64,000 bases of DNA from positions 63,631,264 through 63,695,263 of the forward strand of contig JASWHV010000003.1 of the NCBI GenBank assembly GCA_030760725.1. The letters are read 5' to 3'. Under the pieces are notes generated by a model. That model had not been told where the DNA came from. It saw nothing but the letters and a program-made list of their open reading frames with translations, and ran no database searches. This DNA comes from Neostapfia colusana. Taxonomy: Eukaryota; Streptophyta; Magnoliopsida; Poales; Poaceae. Position numbers and translations under genes: made by a program. How positions within the stretch are numbered: position 1 is the first letter of the stretch; each line of letters starts with the position of its first letter. Below are positions 46,001-57,900 of the stretch, one piece after another.

Positions 46001-46182
46001 AGATGAGCTCCGAACACGCCACGTGGCCAGCGAGCCGTGGGAGTTGTCTTCAGCGCTCTCTGTACACTAGAATTTGCTCTTTTTGGCTAACTTTCGATTC
46101 TTTCTTGGTTTCAACTTATTTTTAAAGTGTTTTTCTACATGAAACATGAATACATGCAGAACCCGAAAATGAGGGTGTCACA
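43070..46182 (-). repeat. 3' LTR of B2 (3113 bp)
   Basis: It runs from TGTGACGCCC to GAGGGTGTCACA. TATA is at 45263-45270, splice-donor-like GTAGGT at 45049-45054, the structured block at 43870-44310 and the G-box array at 45480-46030. The array has about 11 units, fewer than in B1. Confidence 0.95.
45480..46030 (-). promoter_or_regulatory. U3 G-box/ABRE-like array (B2 3' LTR)
   Basis: Sites are near 45483, 45541, 45593, 45647, 45696, 45744 (degenerate), 45792 (degenerate), 45849, 45904, 45962 and 46021, at about 50 bp spacing. The same GGACCTCC/GGAGGTGAGCTCCG inverted motif lies between sites. Confidence 0.78.
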
Positions 46183-46196
46183 AATCTACCCCCCTT
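46183..46196 (-). other. Polypurine tract of B2
   Basis: The minus strand reads AAGGGGGGTAGATT next to the LTR start TGTGACACCC. Confidence 0.9.
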
Positions 46197-46325
46197 AAAT
46201 TGAATCTTGCCCTCGAGATTTGTTAGTAGAGAATAGATGGGGAAACTCTGTCTTGATATCTTCTTCACGCTCCCTTGTGGCTTCAGCTTCCGTGTGATGG
46301 CTCCATTGTACCTTGCACCAACTGA

Positions 46326-46793
46326 TCACTTTGTTCCTTGTGACCTTTCCTTTATGTCCAAAATTCGGACGGGGTGTTCTGCATAGGTCAGATCCTCTTG
46401 AAGTTCAAGCTCTTCCATCGGTACTTGCTCCTCTGGTACTCTCAAGCACTTCTTGAGCTGAGATACATGAAACACGTCATGTACGTCGGAGAGGTGCGTT
46501 GGGAGCTCTAGTTGATAGGCTACTTCTCCTCGCTTGTCCAAAGACTTAAACGGCCCGATGTAGCGAGGTGCTAGCTTGCCTTTGACGTTGAAACATCGTT
46601 GGCCTCGGATAGGCGATACCTTAAGGTATATGAAGTCTCCTACTCCGAACGTCAACTTCCTTCGCCTATTGTCCGCATAGCCTTTCTGTCGTGACTGAGC
46701 AGCCTTCAAGTTCTCTCGTATGGTTTGGACTTGCTTTTCAGCCTCTTGTAGCACTTCTGGTCCAACACTTGGTTCTCTTCGGTCTCGTTCCAA
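46326..46793 (-). pseudogene. B2 integrase tail and start of chromodomain
   Basis: The frame shows GPEVLQEAEKQVQTIRENLK, GVGDFIYLKVSPIRGQRCF, YIGPFKSLDKRGEVAYQLELP, DVHDVFHVSQLKKCL and RILDIKER. A one-base loss near 46348 shifts the frame, so the chromodomain core lies in 46200-46330 out of frame. The upstream link to integrase is broken by another one-base loss near 46765. Confidence 0.88.
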
Positions 46794-47715
46794 AACAGCG
46801 GTGTCCTACACCATCTACCATATAATGCTTCGAAAGGCGACATCTTCAAGCTAGCTTGATAGCTGTTGTTATAGGAGAATTCGGCGTACAGTAAACTCCT
46901 ATCCCAACTATGCCCATGTTTCAAGGCGCAAGCTCTCAACATGTCCTCCATAATTTGGTTTGTCCTTTCGGTTTGCCCATCGGTTTGAGGATGGTAGGCG
47001 GAGCTAAAATCCAGTCGTGTACCCATAGCCTTCTGCAGCTTCCTCCAAAATCTAGAGGTAAACTGAGAACCTCGATCTGAGACTATCCTCTTCGGGACGC
47101 CATGCCGGCACACGATTTGCTCCATGTACAACTCGGCTAGCTGTGCAACGTTGTACACGGTCTTAACAGGAAGAAAATGAGCTGTTTTTGTCAATCCGTC
47201 CACGATAACCCAGATTGAGTCGTAACCTGATCGAGTAAGTGGCAACCTGACGATGAAATCCATACTGATATCTTCCCACTTCCACTCGGGTACCTTCAAG
47301 GGTTGCAACAGTCCAGCGGGTCTTTGATGTTCGGCCTTCACCCGTTGGCATGTGTCGCATAGGGCAACATATTCGGCTATGTCCCTCTTCATACCATCCC
47401 ACCAATAACAAGTCTTTAGGTCCTTGTACATCTTAGTACTTCCGGTATGTGTGGAATAAAGTGAGTCTTGTGCCTCTTTTAATATCGTGTCGCAGATGTG
47501 CTTCACGTTAGGCACACAAATCCTTTTTCCTAGCCAAAGCGTACCCCTTTCGTCTTCCTTGAAGTCCTTCTCTATTCCTTGTTGGATCCTTTCCTTGATC
47601 TCCTTGATCTCCTCATCCGTAGCTTGGTCATCTCTTATCTCTTGTTCCAATGATGAGTGAAGTTCCATCACTTCCATCTCGTTCAAGAAACCGAGATGTA
47701 ACCGTTCGAACTCCT
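46706..47715 (-). pseudogene. B2 integrase
   Basis: The zinc finger region reads AQDSLYSTHTGSTK and CDTCQRVKAEH, so the first His is Gln. The catalytic core shows MDFIVRLP, SDRGSQFTS and DGQTERTNQ. Next comes SLLYAEFSYNNSYQASLKMSPF. The frame starts after a CGA to TGA nonsense near 47716. The protein would lack a normal zinc finger and its chromodomain. Confidence 0.9.
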
Positions 47716-48126
47716 TTCATAGCTCGGGTGGTAGCTCCCGAACCGTAAGTTGGTGACATGCTCCCTTCCGGCTCAATGCATCGGCTACTACATTGGCCTT
47801 TTCGAGGTGATAGTTGATTCCAACATCATAATCCTTGATAAGTTCCAACCATCGATGTTGCCTCAAATTCAATTCCGTTTGAGTGAATATGTACTTGAGG
47901 CTTTTATGATCCGTATAGATCTCACATCGATGACCAAGGATATAATGTCTCCGAATTCCACGGCTGCTAGCTCCAAGTCATGTGTAGGGTAATTGAGCTC
48001 GTGCTTCTTGAGTTGTCTTGAGGCATAGGCTACCACTTGTCCTTCTTGCATGAGCACACGTCCAAGCCCTTGTCTGGATGCGTCACAATATATGTCAAAG
48101 TTCTTGCTTACGTCCGGCAATACCAA
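47716..48126 (-). pseudogene. B2 RNase H, with about 13-bp deletion
   Basis: The frame shows YCDASRQGLGRVLMQ and YPTHDLELAAV. It then changes abruptly at 47955 because about 13 bp seen in B1 (the ALKIWRHYI part) is missing. TDHKSLKY and the rest of RNase H continue out of frame toward 47720. Confidence 0.85.
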
Positions 48127-49247
48127 AACGGCGCTGTGGTCAGCCTCTTCTTGAGCTCCTCAAAGCTTTCTTGGCACGCTGGTGTCCATTGGAAGGCTTT
48201 TCCCTTCGTTAGCAACTCCGTCATAGGCTTTGCTATCTTAGAGAAGTCCTTGATGAACTGGCGGTAGTATCCAGCCATCCCAAGAAAACTCCGAATATCC
48301 CTCACGTTTTGCGGTTGGTTCCACTTCATAACATCTCCCACTTTTCTGGGATCAACCGTTACTCCTTCCTCGGAGATGATGTGGCCTAGGAACGATATCT
48401 CCTTTAGCCAAAATTGACATTTGCTAAACTTGGCATACAACTGATGCTCTCACAGCTTCTGTAATGTCAATCTCAAGTGTTCTTCATGTTCCTCCTCACT
48501 TTTTGAATACACCATGATATCATCAATGAAAACCACGACGAACTTGTCCAAGTACTCCATGAAAATTTTGTTCATGAGGTACATGAAGTATGTGGGTGCA
48601 TTCGTTAACCCAAAAGACATCACGGTATATTCATACGAACCATACCGTGTTCGAAAGGCAGTCTTGGGTATATCGGACGGCTTAATCTTCAGTTGGAAGT
48701 ATCCCGACGGAAGGTCAATCTTGGAGAACACTCGGGCTCCTTTCATCTGGTCGAACAGGTCCTCTATACGGGGCAGAGGGTACTTGTTCTTGATCGTCAC
48801 CCCGTTGAGAGACCTATAGTCCACGCACATCCTTTGGGTTCCATCCTTCTTGTCTACGAAGAGCACGGGGGCTCCCCATGGTGACGAGCTTGGACGTATA
48901 AAACCCTTCTCTTGCTGCTCCTGGATTTGCTTCTTGAGCTCCACGAGTTCATTGACGGACATCCTATATGGTCTCTTTGCTATAGGTGCGGTTCCGAGTA
49001 CTAGGTCAATGGAAAACTCGATATCCCGGTCAGGTGGCATACCGGGAAGTTCTTTCGGAAACACGTCTGAAAATTCTTGAACCATCGGAATGCTGTCTAG
49101 GGTTGCTTCTTCGACGTGGTTCAATGTTGCCTTCTCGGTTGCCGGTTGGGCTGACTCAAACTTGATACGGATATCGTGCTCATTGGTCAACTGCACGCTC
49201 CTTTCAGCACATTGGATTACTCCGTTGTGCTTACTCAACCAATCCAT
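48108..49247 (-). pseudogene. B2 reverse transcriptase
   Basis: The segment contains FPKELPGMPPDRDIEF, KKDGTQRMCVDYRSLNGV, motif A FSKIDLPSGYFQL, SFGLTNAPTYFMYLMNKIF and catalytic VFIDDIMVY, up to KLREHQLYAKFSKC. A CGA to TGA nonsense near 48447 splits it. A frame break near 48115 separates it from RNase H. The catalytic Asp residues are kept. Confidence 0.9.
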
Positions 49248-49556
49248 TCAGAGTATTATGTCAATCCCTTGGGAATCCAAGACAATGAGGTTGGCAAGGA
49301 CGTGTACCCCCCTTATATTAAGATGTACTTTCGGACATACTATATTAGTCCTCATCTCTCCACCGGGAGAATTAACCAACATAGTATATTTCAAGTGTGA
49401 TACGGGTAGATTGTACTTGGCAACATACTTGGATGATATGAAGGAATGTGATGCTCCAGAATCAAATAAGATGGTGGCTGGGTTGGAGTTGGCAAGGAAC
49501 GTACCAATTACGGCATCCTCAGCCTGTTGCGCTTCCTCAGCAGACACATGGTTCAC
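49248..49556 (-). pseudogene. B2 protease
   Basis: The frame contains the LFDSGASHSFISSKY active-site motif and ends at IDIIL. There GGA has become TGA (near 49248), so the usual ILGMDWL is cut. It is separated from gag by a nonsense (TAA) near 49640. Confidence 0.9.
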
Positions 49557-50704
49557 GTTGCCGCGAGCGTAGTTCTGCTGTCCACGGTTTCCTTGGTTGG
49601 CTCCTCCATTCGGCCGTGGGTTCTGCTTGGGGAAGTTTCCTTACTGTCCAGGACCTCTCCTCGGGCACTGGCTCGCGAAGTGTCCCGTCTCCCCGCATGC
49701 AAAGCATGCCCTGTTGCCCATGGCAGCAGGTACGTTGGGGCGGGGGTTTTGAGCAGGAGCACCTACGTTGGGGCGGGGCGCTGGAGGCAAAGGCACACGA
49801 GGTGCTTGCATGGCAGGGCGTTGCTGTGGTGGTTGATTTGGGCGAAGAGCAGGAGCCGGCGACCCGTACTGCGGTGCAGCTGGGAGCATGTACCGAGGTC
49901 GTACGTTGCTCCCTTGTGGCTGGTATGGCATCTTCCTCTTGCCCTCTCGCTCGATCTCTCGGATCTTACTTTCAACCAAGATAGCCTTGTCAACCAGCTT
50001 CTGGAAGCTTGCGTAGTCATTGTTGAGGAGCTGAACCTGGATCTCATTGTTCAATCCTCTTATGAACAGGTACTGCTTCCTCTGGTCTGAGTTGACATCT
50101 TCGGGGGCGTACTGGGACAGTCGTGTGAACTTGTTGAGGTACTCATTCACACTTTTCTGTCCTTGGCGGAGACCTTCGAACTCCTGTCTCTTGAGCATCA
50201 TTACACCCGCAGGGATGTAATGAGATCGGAAACTCTCCTTGAACTCAGTCCAAGTGATCGTCTCCGGGTCAACGTGAGCATTACAAAGGGCATCCCACCA
50301 GTCAATGGCAGCTCCCATGAGTTGGTGCGACACAAAGAGAACTTTCTCTCTGTCGTTGCACTGGACGATGGCAAGCTTCTTCTCCATGGACATCAACCAG
50401 TTGTCGGCCTCCATGGGGTCATTAGCTTGTGAGAAACTAGGTGGTCGAGTCCTCATGAACTCTCCCAGCCTATTATGAGCTGCGGTGGTGGCGGTGGTGG
50501 CGGGGGTGCCAGAACAGGGTTGTTGTTGTTGGCCTGCAGCTGACCCAAAGTTTGGATCATGGTCTGCATAAGCTGATTCTGCATGGCCATCAACCGTTCT
50601 AGGTTGTTTTCACCAGCTCCAGGGTTGACAGGAAATTCATCGTGGCCATCCTCTTGGTTGCCACGGATGTTCCTTCTTTGGCGGCCGGCGTTTCCTCTCA
50701 CCAT
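49557..50704 (-). pseudogene. B2 gag, frameshifted
   Basis: It starts MVRGNAGRQRRNIRGNQEDG at 50704, continues to NNNNP and a Pro run, then shifts frame near 50480 in a CCGCCACC-type repeat. The second frame (49641-50456) has AAIDWWDALCNAH, LRQGQKSVNEYLNKF and an intact zinc knuckle CFACGETGHFASQC. A CAA to TAA change near 49640 ends it. The Pro-run slippage is a typical microsatellite-like indel. Confidence 0.9.
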
Positions 50705-50914
50705 CTGTGAGAGAGAATGGAATAGAATAAAGGTTAGAAGGTTAGATGGATCACTCCCTATCTATATGCATCAAGGTGGATCGGACTATATATATATAAG
50801 CCCATATGAGGATGTGAACAAGTCACTAAGCACACAATTTCAAACAATCATCACAAAGGCTCACACAACTCCTATTCAAGGCTTTTTCAAATGGGGTCCT
50901 ATGGGTTTTAGGGT
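50705..50914 (-). other. B2 leader segment before gag
   Basis: AT-rich leader that matches 39540-39770 of B1, with an interstitial deletion. On the minus strand it ends CATTCTCTCTCACAG|ATGG at the gag start. No coding frame is seen. Confidence 0.45.
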
Positions 50915-51416
50915 GATATCAATCTGTGACTTCACCCTATGTCAAGGTGGGTTTGGTGATACCAATCTGTGATCCAACTATGGCTTCCTTTAGGCTTGCA
51001 TCCTATATCAAGGTGGTTCCCATGCCAATTTATGCATCCTAGGCTTGCATCCTATGGTCAGCGTGGCTTTTAATCATCAATCTATTACTAGGGTGTGTCC
51101 TACAGTCAACGTGGCAGCTACCAATCTGTGATCATTCTAAGTTTGTGTCCTATAGTCAACCGTGGTAGCTTGGCACCAATCTGCGGATCGTACCAATCTG
51201 TGACTAGGCATGGTAGCTCTAACATCAATTTGTGACCTATCTGGCTGTGTGATCTATGATCAACCCGTGGCAGGTTGATACCAATCTGTGTCCGATACCA
51301 ACCTGTGTTTTCTATCTAGGTGTGTAACCTACCGTCAACCCGTGGCAGGTTGATTCCAATTTGTGGTTTCTATCTAGGTGTGTAATCTACCCTCAACCGT
51401 GACTCTCATACCAATC
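50915..51416 (-). repeat. Tandem LTR/primer-site-like units in B2 leader
   Basis: This is the B2 counterpart of 39771-40288. ACCAATCTGTG-type units on the plus strand occur near 50921, 50958, 51024, 51079, 51121, 51178, 51194, 51226, 51281, 51296 and 51355, plus the real junction at 51411. One unit is doubled relative to B1 (51281 and 51296). Confidence 0.83.
51398..51413 (-). other. Primer-binding site of B2, mutated
   Basis: The minus strand reads TGGTATGAGAGTCACG, two changes from the B1 site TGGTATCAGAGCCACG. Confidence 0.85.
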
Positions 51417-54400
51417 CGTGATGCCCTCAATTCTGTGGAAAACCACAGAACCGAGAACTGATGTGTATGTGTGCCCAAGATGTTCATCACACATACACAT
51501 ATCATCCACAAACTGAATTTCAGAATATATATTACCATGAATGAACAAGGTTTATTACAATGTCTCATGAGTCTTGGACTCATGCTAACAGCAGAAGTCT
51601 TATCTAAGCAGCGGAAGTCTAAATCTAACAGTAGAAGTCTTTATTCTAGTACGGAAGCAATCTAAGCAGCAGCAGCAGCAGCTCCATCTCTACTCCATCC
51701 CCACAGGCAAGGTTGAGGACAGATCACACACCTAATGCTCCACTTGGTCTTCATAGTATTCTTCCCCTGTTGCTGATGATGAAGTAATAATGCATGTTTG
51801 AGTATAATGATGTACTCAGCAAGCGCGGGAAAATATGATATGTAGTTCACAGCAAGGAAGATAATAAAAGTCTCATTGCAGAAAGCAAAGTTATTTCTCA
51901 AAACCACGATAAAACAGCAACATAACCTTAAGTGAATTTAATCCCAAAATACCAACATACCTCCATTATGTCTCTTTACTTCCCATGTCTCAACCAGACA
52001 TTAATCTTTCTCAAATTTGCTCACGAATACCTTCTCGTATTTGCTACCATCTCAGGAATGCCATCTCGTATTCGCTACCATTTCATCTCATAAATAATTC
52101 CGTCTCACACCGAGACCAACCTCGTTGCCATAACTCAACAGTAATGCAACCAAGTCTTATCAACCGGACTCAACAGTCCTGAAAACCAAAACCATACCCA
52201 AAACCATATCATAACCATCCATAACCAAAACCATCCCAACTAATCATGTGGGTTGTACAGGCGCTCATGACCGTAAGCTCGGCTATCATGATAGTTTTAA
52301 GACTCTGCAGAGTTTGTACCACTTTACCCACAAGTTTGTGATTTCGTCACTCGTCGGCGACTGCAGAACCTCCATTATACCAGTACACAACCGTCGGTGT
52401 ATGGTCAAGAGATCACAAAATAGCCTTTACAAAGGGATTACTAGATGTATGGAGTCACTAAGGTTTCACCAGCAGGCTAGAATCTCCAATTCTCCCACCC
52501 ACGGGCCCCCTCTTGTGCCATGTAGTTCCCAGGGCAGTCCTCACTCGACTCCCATTCGCTGCGCCTTCCACGGTCCATAACAATCTAGTAACTTACCTAA
52601 TTACTCAGCTAAGCCGCACCCATACTTGGCCTTGTGGTGGCACTGTTATCCTGGCATGGCTCGCATGAACCGGTCCTTAGATCTATGACAAGTAAAATCA
52701 CCATCTCATTCTACCTCATTCACAAACCTAGGCTTGCCTAGATCTCCCTCCGATTCATGTTCATTAACAACATCAGCTTCTCATTATCATTACGAGTGCA
52801 GTTAGCTGGACATATCTATCTCGCTTCCCAATCCCATGGACTCAGCGAAGCATAAAAGCAAAACCATACCCGACTCATGAACTTCCCTGGTGACAAGGGT
52901 GGTTTAACCAAATCTAGTAAACTCCTATGAAAGGGTTTCCCATCATGTTTGACTTAGCACACACACCTTTTCGCAAACAAAACAGTTTCCCAAAATATAG
53001 GATCAATATGGTCAAGGGGCACTTGCCTTGTTCTTGCTGTTCCGGTTGCTCTTGGATCTCGAAACCTTCTTGTTGCACCTTGTCGTAGACAGCTCCCTGA
53101 ACTTGTCCTTCTATACGCGATCACGCACATACAAGATTCATAGCAATCAATATCATGCACAAACTCTAATCAAGATGCGATGATGCACGCTAATCCTATG
53201 GTGCAGTTTATATTAGATCTGTTCATACATGTTCTTGCATGTTTGCATGGGTTTTACGATGAACAGAGGTGTAGAGATCAATTGTGGACGTGGCGATGAT
53301 CTTGACTTTAGATCAAACCGATCAACAAGTGATCTGTCCACGAAAAAGCTTCTGTTCGAAAAGAATCGAAGAACAGATGCAAAGAAAACTTAATGATGTC
53401 ATAAGGTGGTATTGGAAAGCTACCTTACTCTCTTCGGTCCTCCCTCCTAGCAAAACAGATCGTTGGGGATCCTCGGCGATGTCGATCGTGATCCAGGCTC
53501 GTCGGCGGTCTCTTCCGGCGGTTGTACTCCGGCAAAGAGGTTTTCTCGGCGAGCTAGGGGCTAGGGCTCTAAGTTGTCTGCTCGAGAGTTGGAAAAGAAG
53601 TTCGTGGTTTTGGCCAGAGTTTTCGGTTCTATTTATAACCGGGAAGAGAAGAGTTCTAATCTGATTGGACTTTGAATAAGGGTTTCATTCAAACTGTTTT
53701 TAGATCTTAACAACTCATCCTAGATCGTTTCGGTGCGGTAATATTGTCGAAATCATGTCGGTTTCCTCCCGTACTGGTATTCCCGTGCGTACAGAAGCAA
53801 AACCGCTTCAGAATCGCGTTACCTTCACGGCGGTGAGCTCCGGAAGCTCCACGTGTCCTGTGGGAACCTGGGCTCCCTTTTCCGAAGAGGCGGGCTCCAG
53901 TTGCGCCACGTGTCAGTTCCGGACTTCTCCTCTCTTTGGAGGTAGCTTCGGATGTGCCACGTGTCCTAACAGCGCTAGACTTCCTTTTTGCTCGGAGGCG
54001 AGCTCCGAGGTTGACACGTGTTCATCAGCGTCGGACCTCCCGGAGGTAAGCTCCGGAGGTGACACGTGTCCAATGAGACCGGACCTCCCGGAGGTGAGCT
54101 CCGATAGCGACATGTGTCTAGCGGGGCCGGACCTCTCGGAGTGAGCTCCGAGAGCGACACGTGTCCCGCGCGGCTGGTTCTCTCTCTTTTCTGCGGTGAA
54201 TAGCTCCGCAGCCGACACGTGTCCTTCGAGACTGGCCTCGCCCCTCTGTAGAGGCTAGCTCCGGGGGCAACACGTGTCCCACGGGGTCGGACCTCTCCCC
54301 TTTTGTGGGAGTGTGCCCCGAGCCTGCCACGTAGCCAATTTATCAGCGGACCCCTCCCCATTTGCGGAGATGAGCTCCGAACACGCCACGTGTCCAGCGA

Positions 54401-54549
54401 GCCGTGGGAGTTGTCTTCGGCGCTCTCTGTACACTAGAATTTGCTCTTTTTAGCTAACTTTTGATTCTTTCTTGGTTTCAACTTATTTTAGAAGTGTTTT
54501 TCTACATGAAACATGAATACATGCAGAACCCGAAAATGAGGGTGTCACA
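51417..54549 (-). repeat. 5' LTR of B2 (3133 bp)
   Basis: It is bounded by CGTGATGCCC (a mutated TGTGACGCCC) and GAGGGTGTCACA. The structured block is at 52240-52690, TATA at 53630-53637 and the G-box array at 53846-54395. The right TSD CACGC follows at 54550. Confidence 0.95.
53846..54395 (-). promoter_or_regulatory. U3 G-box/ABRE-like array (B2 5' LTR)
   Basis: About 11 units have CACGTG or variants near 53850, 53908, 53958, 54015, 54063, 54112, 54159, 54217, 54272, 54328 and 54384. Most of the internal units read GACACGTGTC. Confidence 0.78.
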
Positions 54550-54932
54550 CACGCGTCCATCAGCGTCTAACCTCCCGGAGGTAAGCTCCGGAGGTGACAC
54601 GTGTCCAATGAGATCGGACCTCCCGGAGGTGAGCTCCGAGAGCGACACGTGTCTGGCGGGGCCGGAACTCTCAGAGGTGAGCTCCGAGAGAGACACGTGT
54701 CCCGCGCGGCTGGTCCTCTTTTTTCCGTGGTGAATAGCTATGCAGCCGACACGTGTCCTTCGGGACTGGCCTCGCTCCTCTGCAGAGGCTAGCTCCGGGG
54801 GCAACACGTGTTCCACGGGGTCGGACCTCTCCCCCTTTTGCGGGGATGAGCCCCGAGCCTTCCATGTAGCCAGTTTAGCGACGGACCCCTCCCAATTTGC
54901 GGAGATGAGCTCCGAACACGCCACGTGGCCAG
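54550..54932 (-). repeat. B1 5' LTR, second piece (cut by A2)
   Basis: This continues the B1 LTR G-box array from CACGCGTCCATC to CCACGTGGCCAG, where A2 begins. It matches 21785-22165. The last few hundred bases of the LTR should lie beyond the far end of A2. Confidence 0.92.
54928..54932. other. Left target-site flank of A2 (GCCAG)
   Basis: These five bases precede the A2 LTR terminus TGTCACACCC. If A2 is complete, GCCAG followed by CGAGCCG-like B1 sequence should occur past the window end. Confidence 0.6.
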
Positions 54933-57900
54933 TGTCACACCCGGTTTTTCCGAAGAAACAACCAAGTGAATATCACATGTATGCCAGGATCATTTGCTCA
55001 TACATGTGATGACAAATAGTGAAGCATCATTTATTACAAGCCAGGTGTCGAATATAAGTAAGTCTTACATAGTAAATGTCTCGATGGACAATAATAAGTT
55101 CATCACAAGGAAAATAAACTAGCAGCGGAATATTATTCTTTGGGGCTCCATCACAGGTGTTGCCCGGGGGGGGTCTTCATGAACCTAGAATCCTTCCTCG
55201 GGTCCAAAGTCTTGGTCATTATACACCACCTCATTATCTTGACCTGAGCAGCAATATAAACCAACAAATATGCAAGGTTGAGTACCAATGGTACTCAGCA
55301 AGTGTGGGAAAATTATATCATGCATGGCTAGAACAAGGAGAGGTTGAACTCATGGTTAAAGCACTACGCAATTAATACCTATCACCTTAGCTTATTAAGC
55401 ACCTACATTACTACACAGGTGAAATGGTCCCAATCTCCCATCCCAATCATCATAACCAAATAATCATAACATCATTTCCAATGTTAAGCTTCCCGCTTAA
55501 CCTCCAAAACCGTCAATCCTCTAATCATGAATAAGTCCAGGCCGCTCTTAACCGTGAGCACGGCTGTCAAGACAGTTTTGACTCTGCAGAGTTTGTACCA
55601 CTGTACCCACAAGTAGTGATTTCATCCCCCGTTGCCGGGTGGACTAAAAGAACCTCCATTATGCCAGTGGCTACGTTCCACATTCACACTTCCCAGGTGT
55701 GCGGCCAAGAGATCACTACAAAGCCTTTACAAAGGGATTCCCGACGAGCGTGGGCCCACTGAGGTTTCACCCCTAACAGCATACAAGAGGCTCCAACCCC
55801 GCTGCAGTGGCCCCCTCTTGAGCCTTGCGGTTCATATGGTAGTCCAGCTGACACCTACTCCCCGCACCATCCAACACACCCATACTACGCCGGGGATACA
55901 CCTAATTAATTGGCTAAGCTGCCCCATCTCAGCATGTGGTTGGCACTGTAAAGCCGGGTTACATGCTCCATGAACCGGTCCTTAGGATCCAGGCAAGTAC
56001 TAAACACAAACCCAAGTCTCGTGCACCCAGCACACAACCAAAACATCCAACTTGCCTTGATCCCTACCTCTACATAATTCACAATGTCTCATTCAAGAGT
56101 ATGGTAATATAAACTGATGATCTCATGTCCAAAATATCCCATTCTAAGCATGGCTAAGCAAATGCATGTAAATATATGACATGGTAAAATAAATCCCAAC
56201 CCAAGCTACAAGGAAACAGGGTAATGAAATTCTAGGGAAACTTTCCTAGCATGGGTTTCATATTTCATTTGACAATGCAAATAATTCTATCTACACATCC
56301 TAGCATAGGATCAAAGTGGTCAAGGACACTTGCCTCCTTCCTGCTGCTCTTGAAATGGGTAGTCCTGGTCTTGGAAAGGAATAACTTGCTCTTGAGTAGG
56401 TTCTACATCATACCATCACACATAGCAAAAGAAAAACAACAATCATAAGACATAGTTCACACTTCTACTTCATACAAACCACACATTCACATTTATGAAA
56501 GTTCTTCACCATTATATGTGTTGTGGTTACTTTATGTGTGTTGAGTTGTGGCTTGCATGCACTTTTAATCATGTGTATATGATTCCTACTTTTGTGTTCA
56601 CATTTATACTTACATACTATATATATGAGTTTCCAATAAATTTCTTATATTCAACTACTACACCTTTTCACTACCAAGTATGTATGAAAAGTATTTTTCT
56701 TCCCCATATGTGCCTTCATAATTTCTACCAACCCTAAGCTGAATTCTTTGTACTTTAGAAACTCCATTTATTATTTACTAGTTTCTATATTTTCAGATTT
56801 ATATTCTTATGCATAATTGTGCATTTTATTATTAAATTAGTAATACACACTACCTAAACAGATTAGGTTCTGGTCCTAAATAATTTAAGATCATATTTTG
56901 ACCTTGGCTTCTGATGTATACTATTTCATAATTATTTTTCCTATTTTTCTTTAACTATTCTTTACTTAAGAATGTGCCCCTATACTATTAAATGTGAATA
57001 ATTTATGAAACAGATTTATTTCAGCCCCAAAAATATATTTTTATCTCACTCCAAAGTTTTCTAAGTACTGAGAAAGTTTTTACTAATTTTGACAATTAGG
57101 TTTGTCCCTCTTTTTAATATTTAAACACTAGTTACATTTTCAATTTTCTAAATTAAATACTAAACAGGGCTAAAATAATGAATTCACCCCATTACAGGGT
57201 ATATAATATTATTTTCATAATCTCCAGGGGTCTAGCTACACTCTTCAGAGGTGTTTTTCTTAATTTCTATTAAGTCTAGGGGCTAAAACTGTTTTTTTAA
57301 ATGAATTTACATGATTTTCTGGAGTTCCAGGGGCTAGATCTGAAGTTTCCGGGGCTAGCTCTCAATTCCAGAGAACCCCAGGGGGTAGCACGTAAGAATT
57401 CCAGTCTTTATAACGCGGGACTGACGTGGACCGTCTGATTTTAAACCGACGGCTGAGATTATAACATCGAACCGGTACGCGGGGTTTTAAAGTCTACCGT
57501 GCGATTTAAAATAAACGGCGCACAAGCGGCCACGTCGCTCTGATCGAGCGCGGGCGGCGCTGCCGGCGGCGCACGGCGGCGGGAAGCGGCGATCTCGCCG
57601 GAATCTTTCGGATCCTCGAGAATTCTGCCTAGAACTGTGATCTTATGGCCTAGATCGGTAGAGGGGAGGTCAGGGATCTCACCTCGGGGGTTTTCTCGAG
57701 CTCGGGGGTCCTGGAAAGTGCTCGGCGGCGAGGTCCGAGGCAAAACCACGGCGAAGCTCGTCGGAGCTGGATTTGCACCGTAAGTCTTCGGGTTTTCTGC
57801 ACCTGCAAAGTTCCCCGGAGGCGGTGGATCAAAACTAGCGAGTTAGATCAGAGTTTCCGAGCTTAGATCGGCCAAAATTCACCGGCGAAGTCTCGGTGCT

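Larger units (their letters stand above)
43070..54549 (-). mobile_element. B2: complete family B Ty3/gypsy chromovirus, coding region decayed
   Basis: B2 is 11.5 kb with 3' LTR 43070-46182, internal 46183-51416 and 5' LTR 51417-54549. It is flanked by CACGC duplications and inserted inside the G-box array of the B1 5' LTR. Gag-pol has at least eight frame breaks or stops, several of them CGA to TGA. It has the same structure as B1. Confidence 0.95.
13158..54932 (-). mobile_element. B1: family B Ty3/gypsy chromovirus, host of four nested insertions
   Basis: The pieces are 13158-13838 and 19708-22322 (3' LTR), 22323-23183 and 35869-40288 (internal), and 40289-43069 and 54550-54932 (5' LTR). 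P, A1, B2 and A2 interrupt it. Removing P, A1 and B2 rejoins B1 sequence exactly with one TSD copy each, and the joined order matches B2. It inserted into the copia fragment C. The 5' LTR is unfinished because A2 runs out of the window. Confidence 0.93.
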
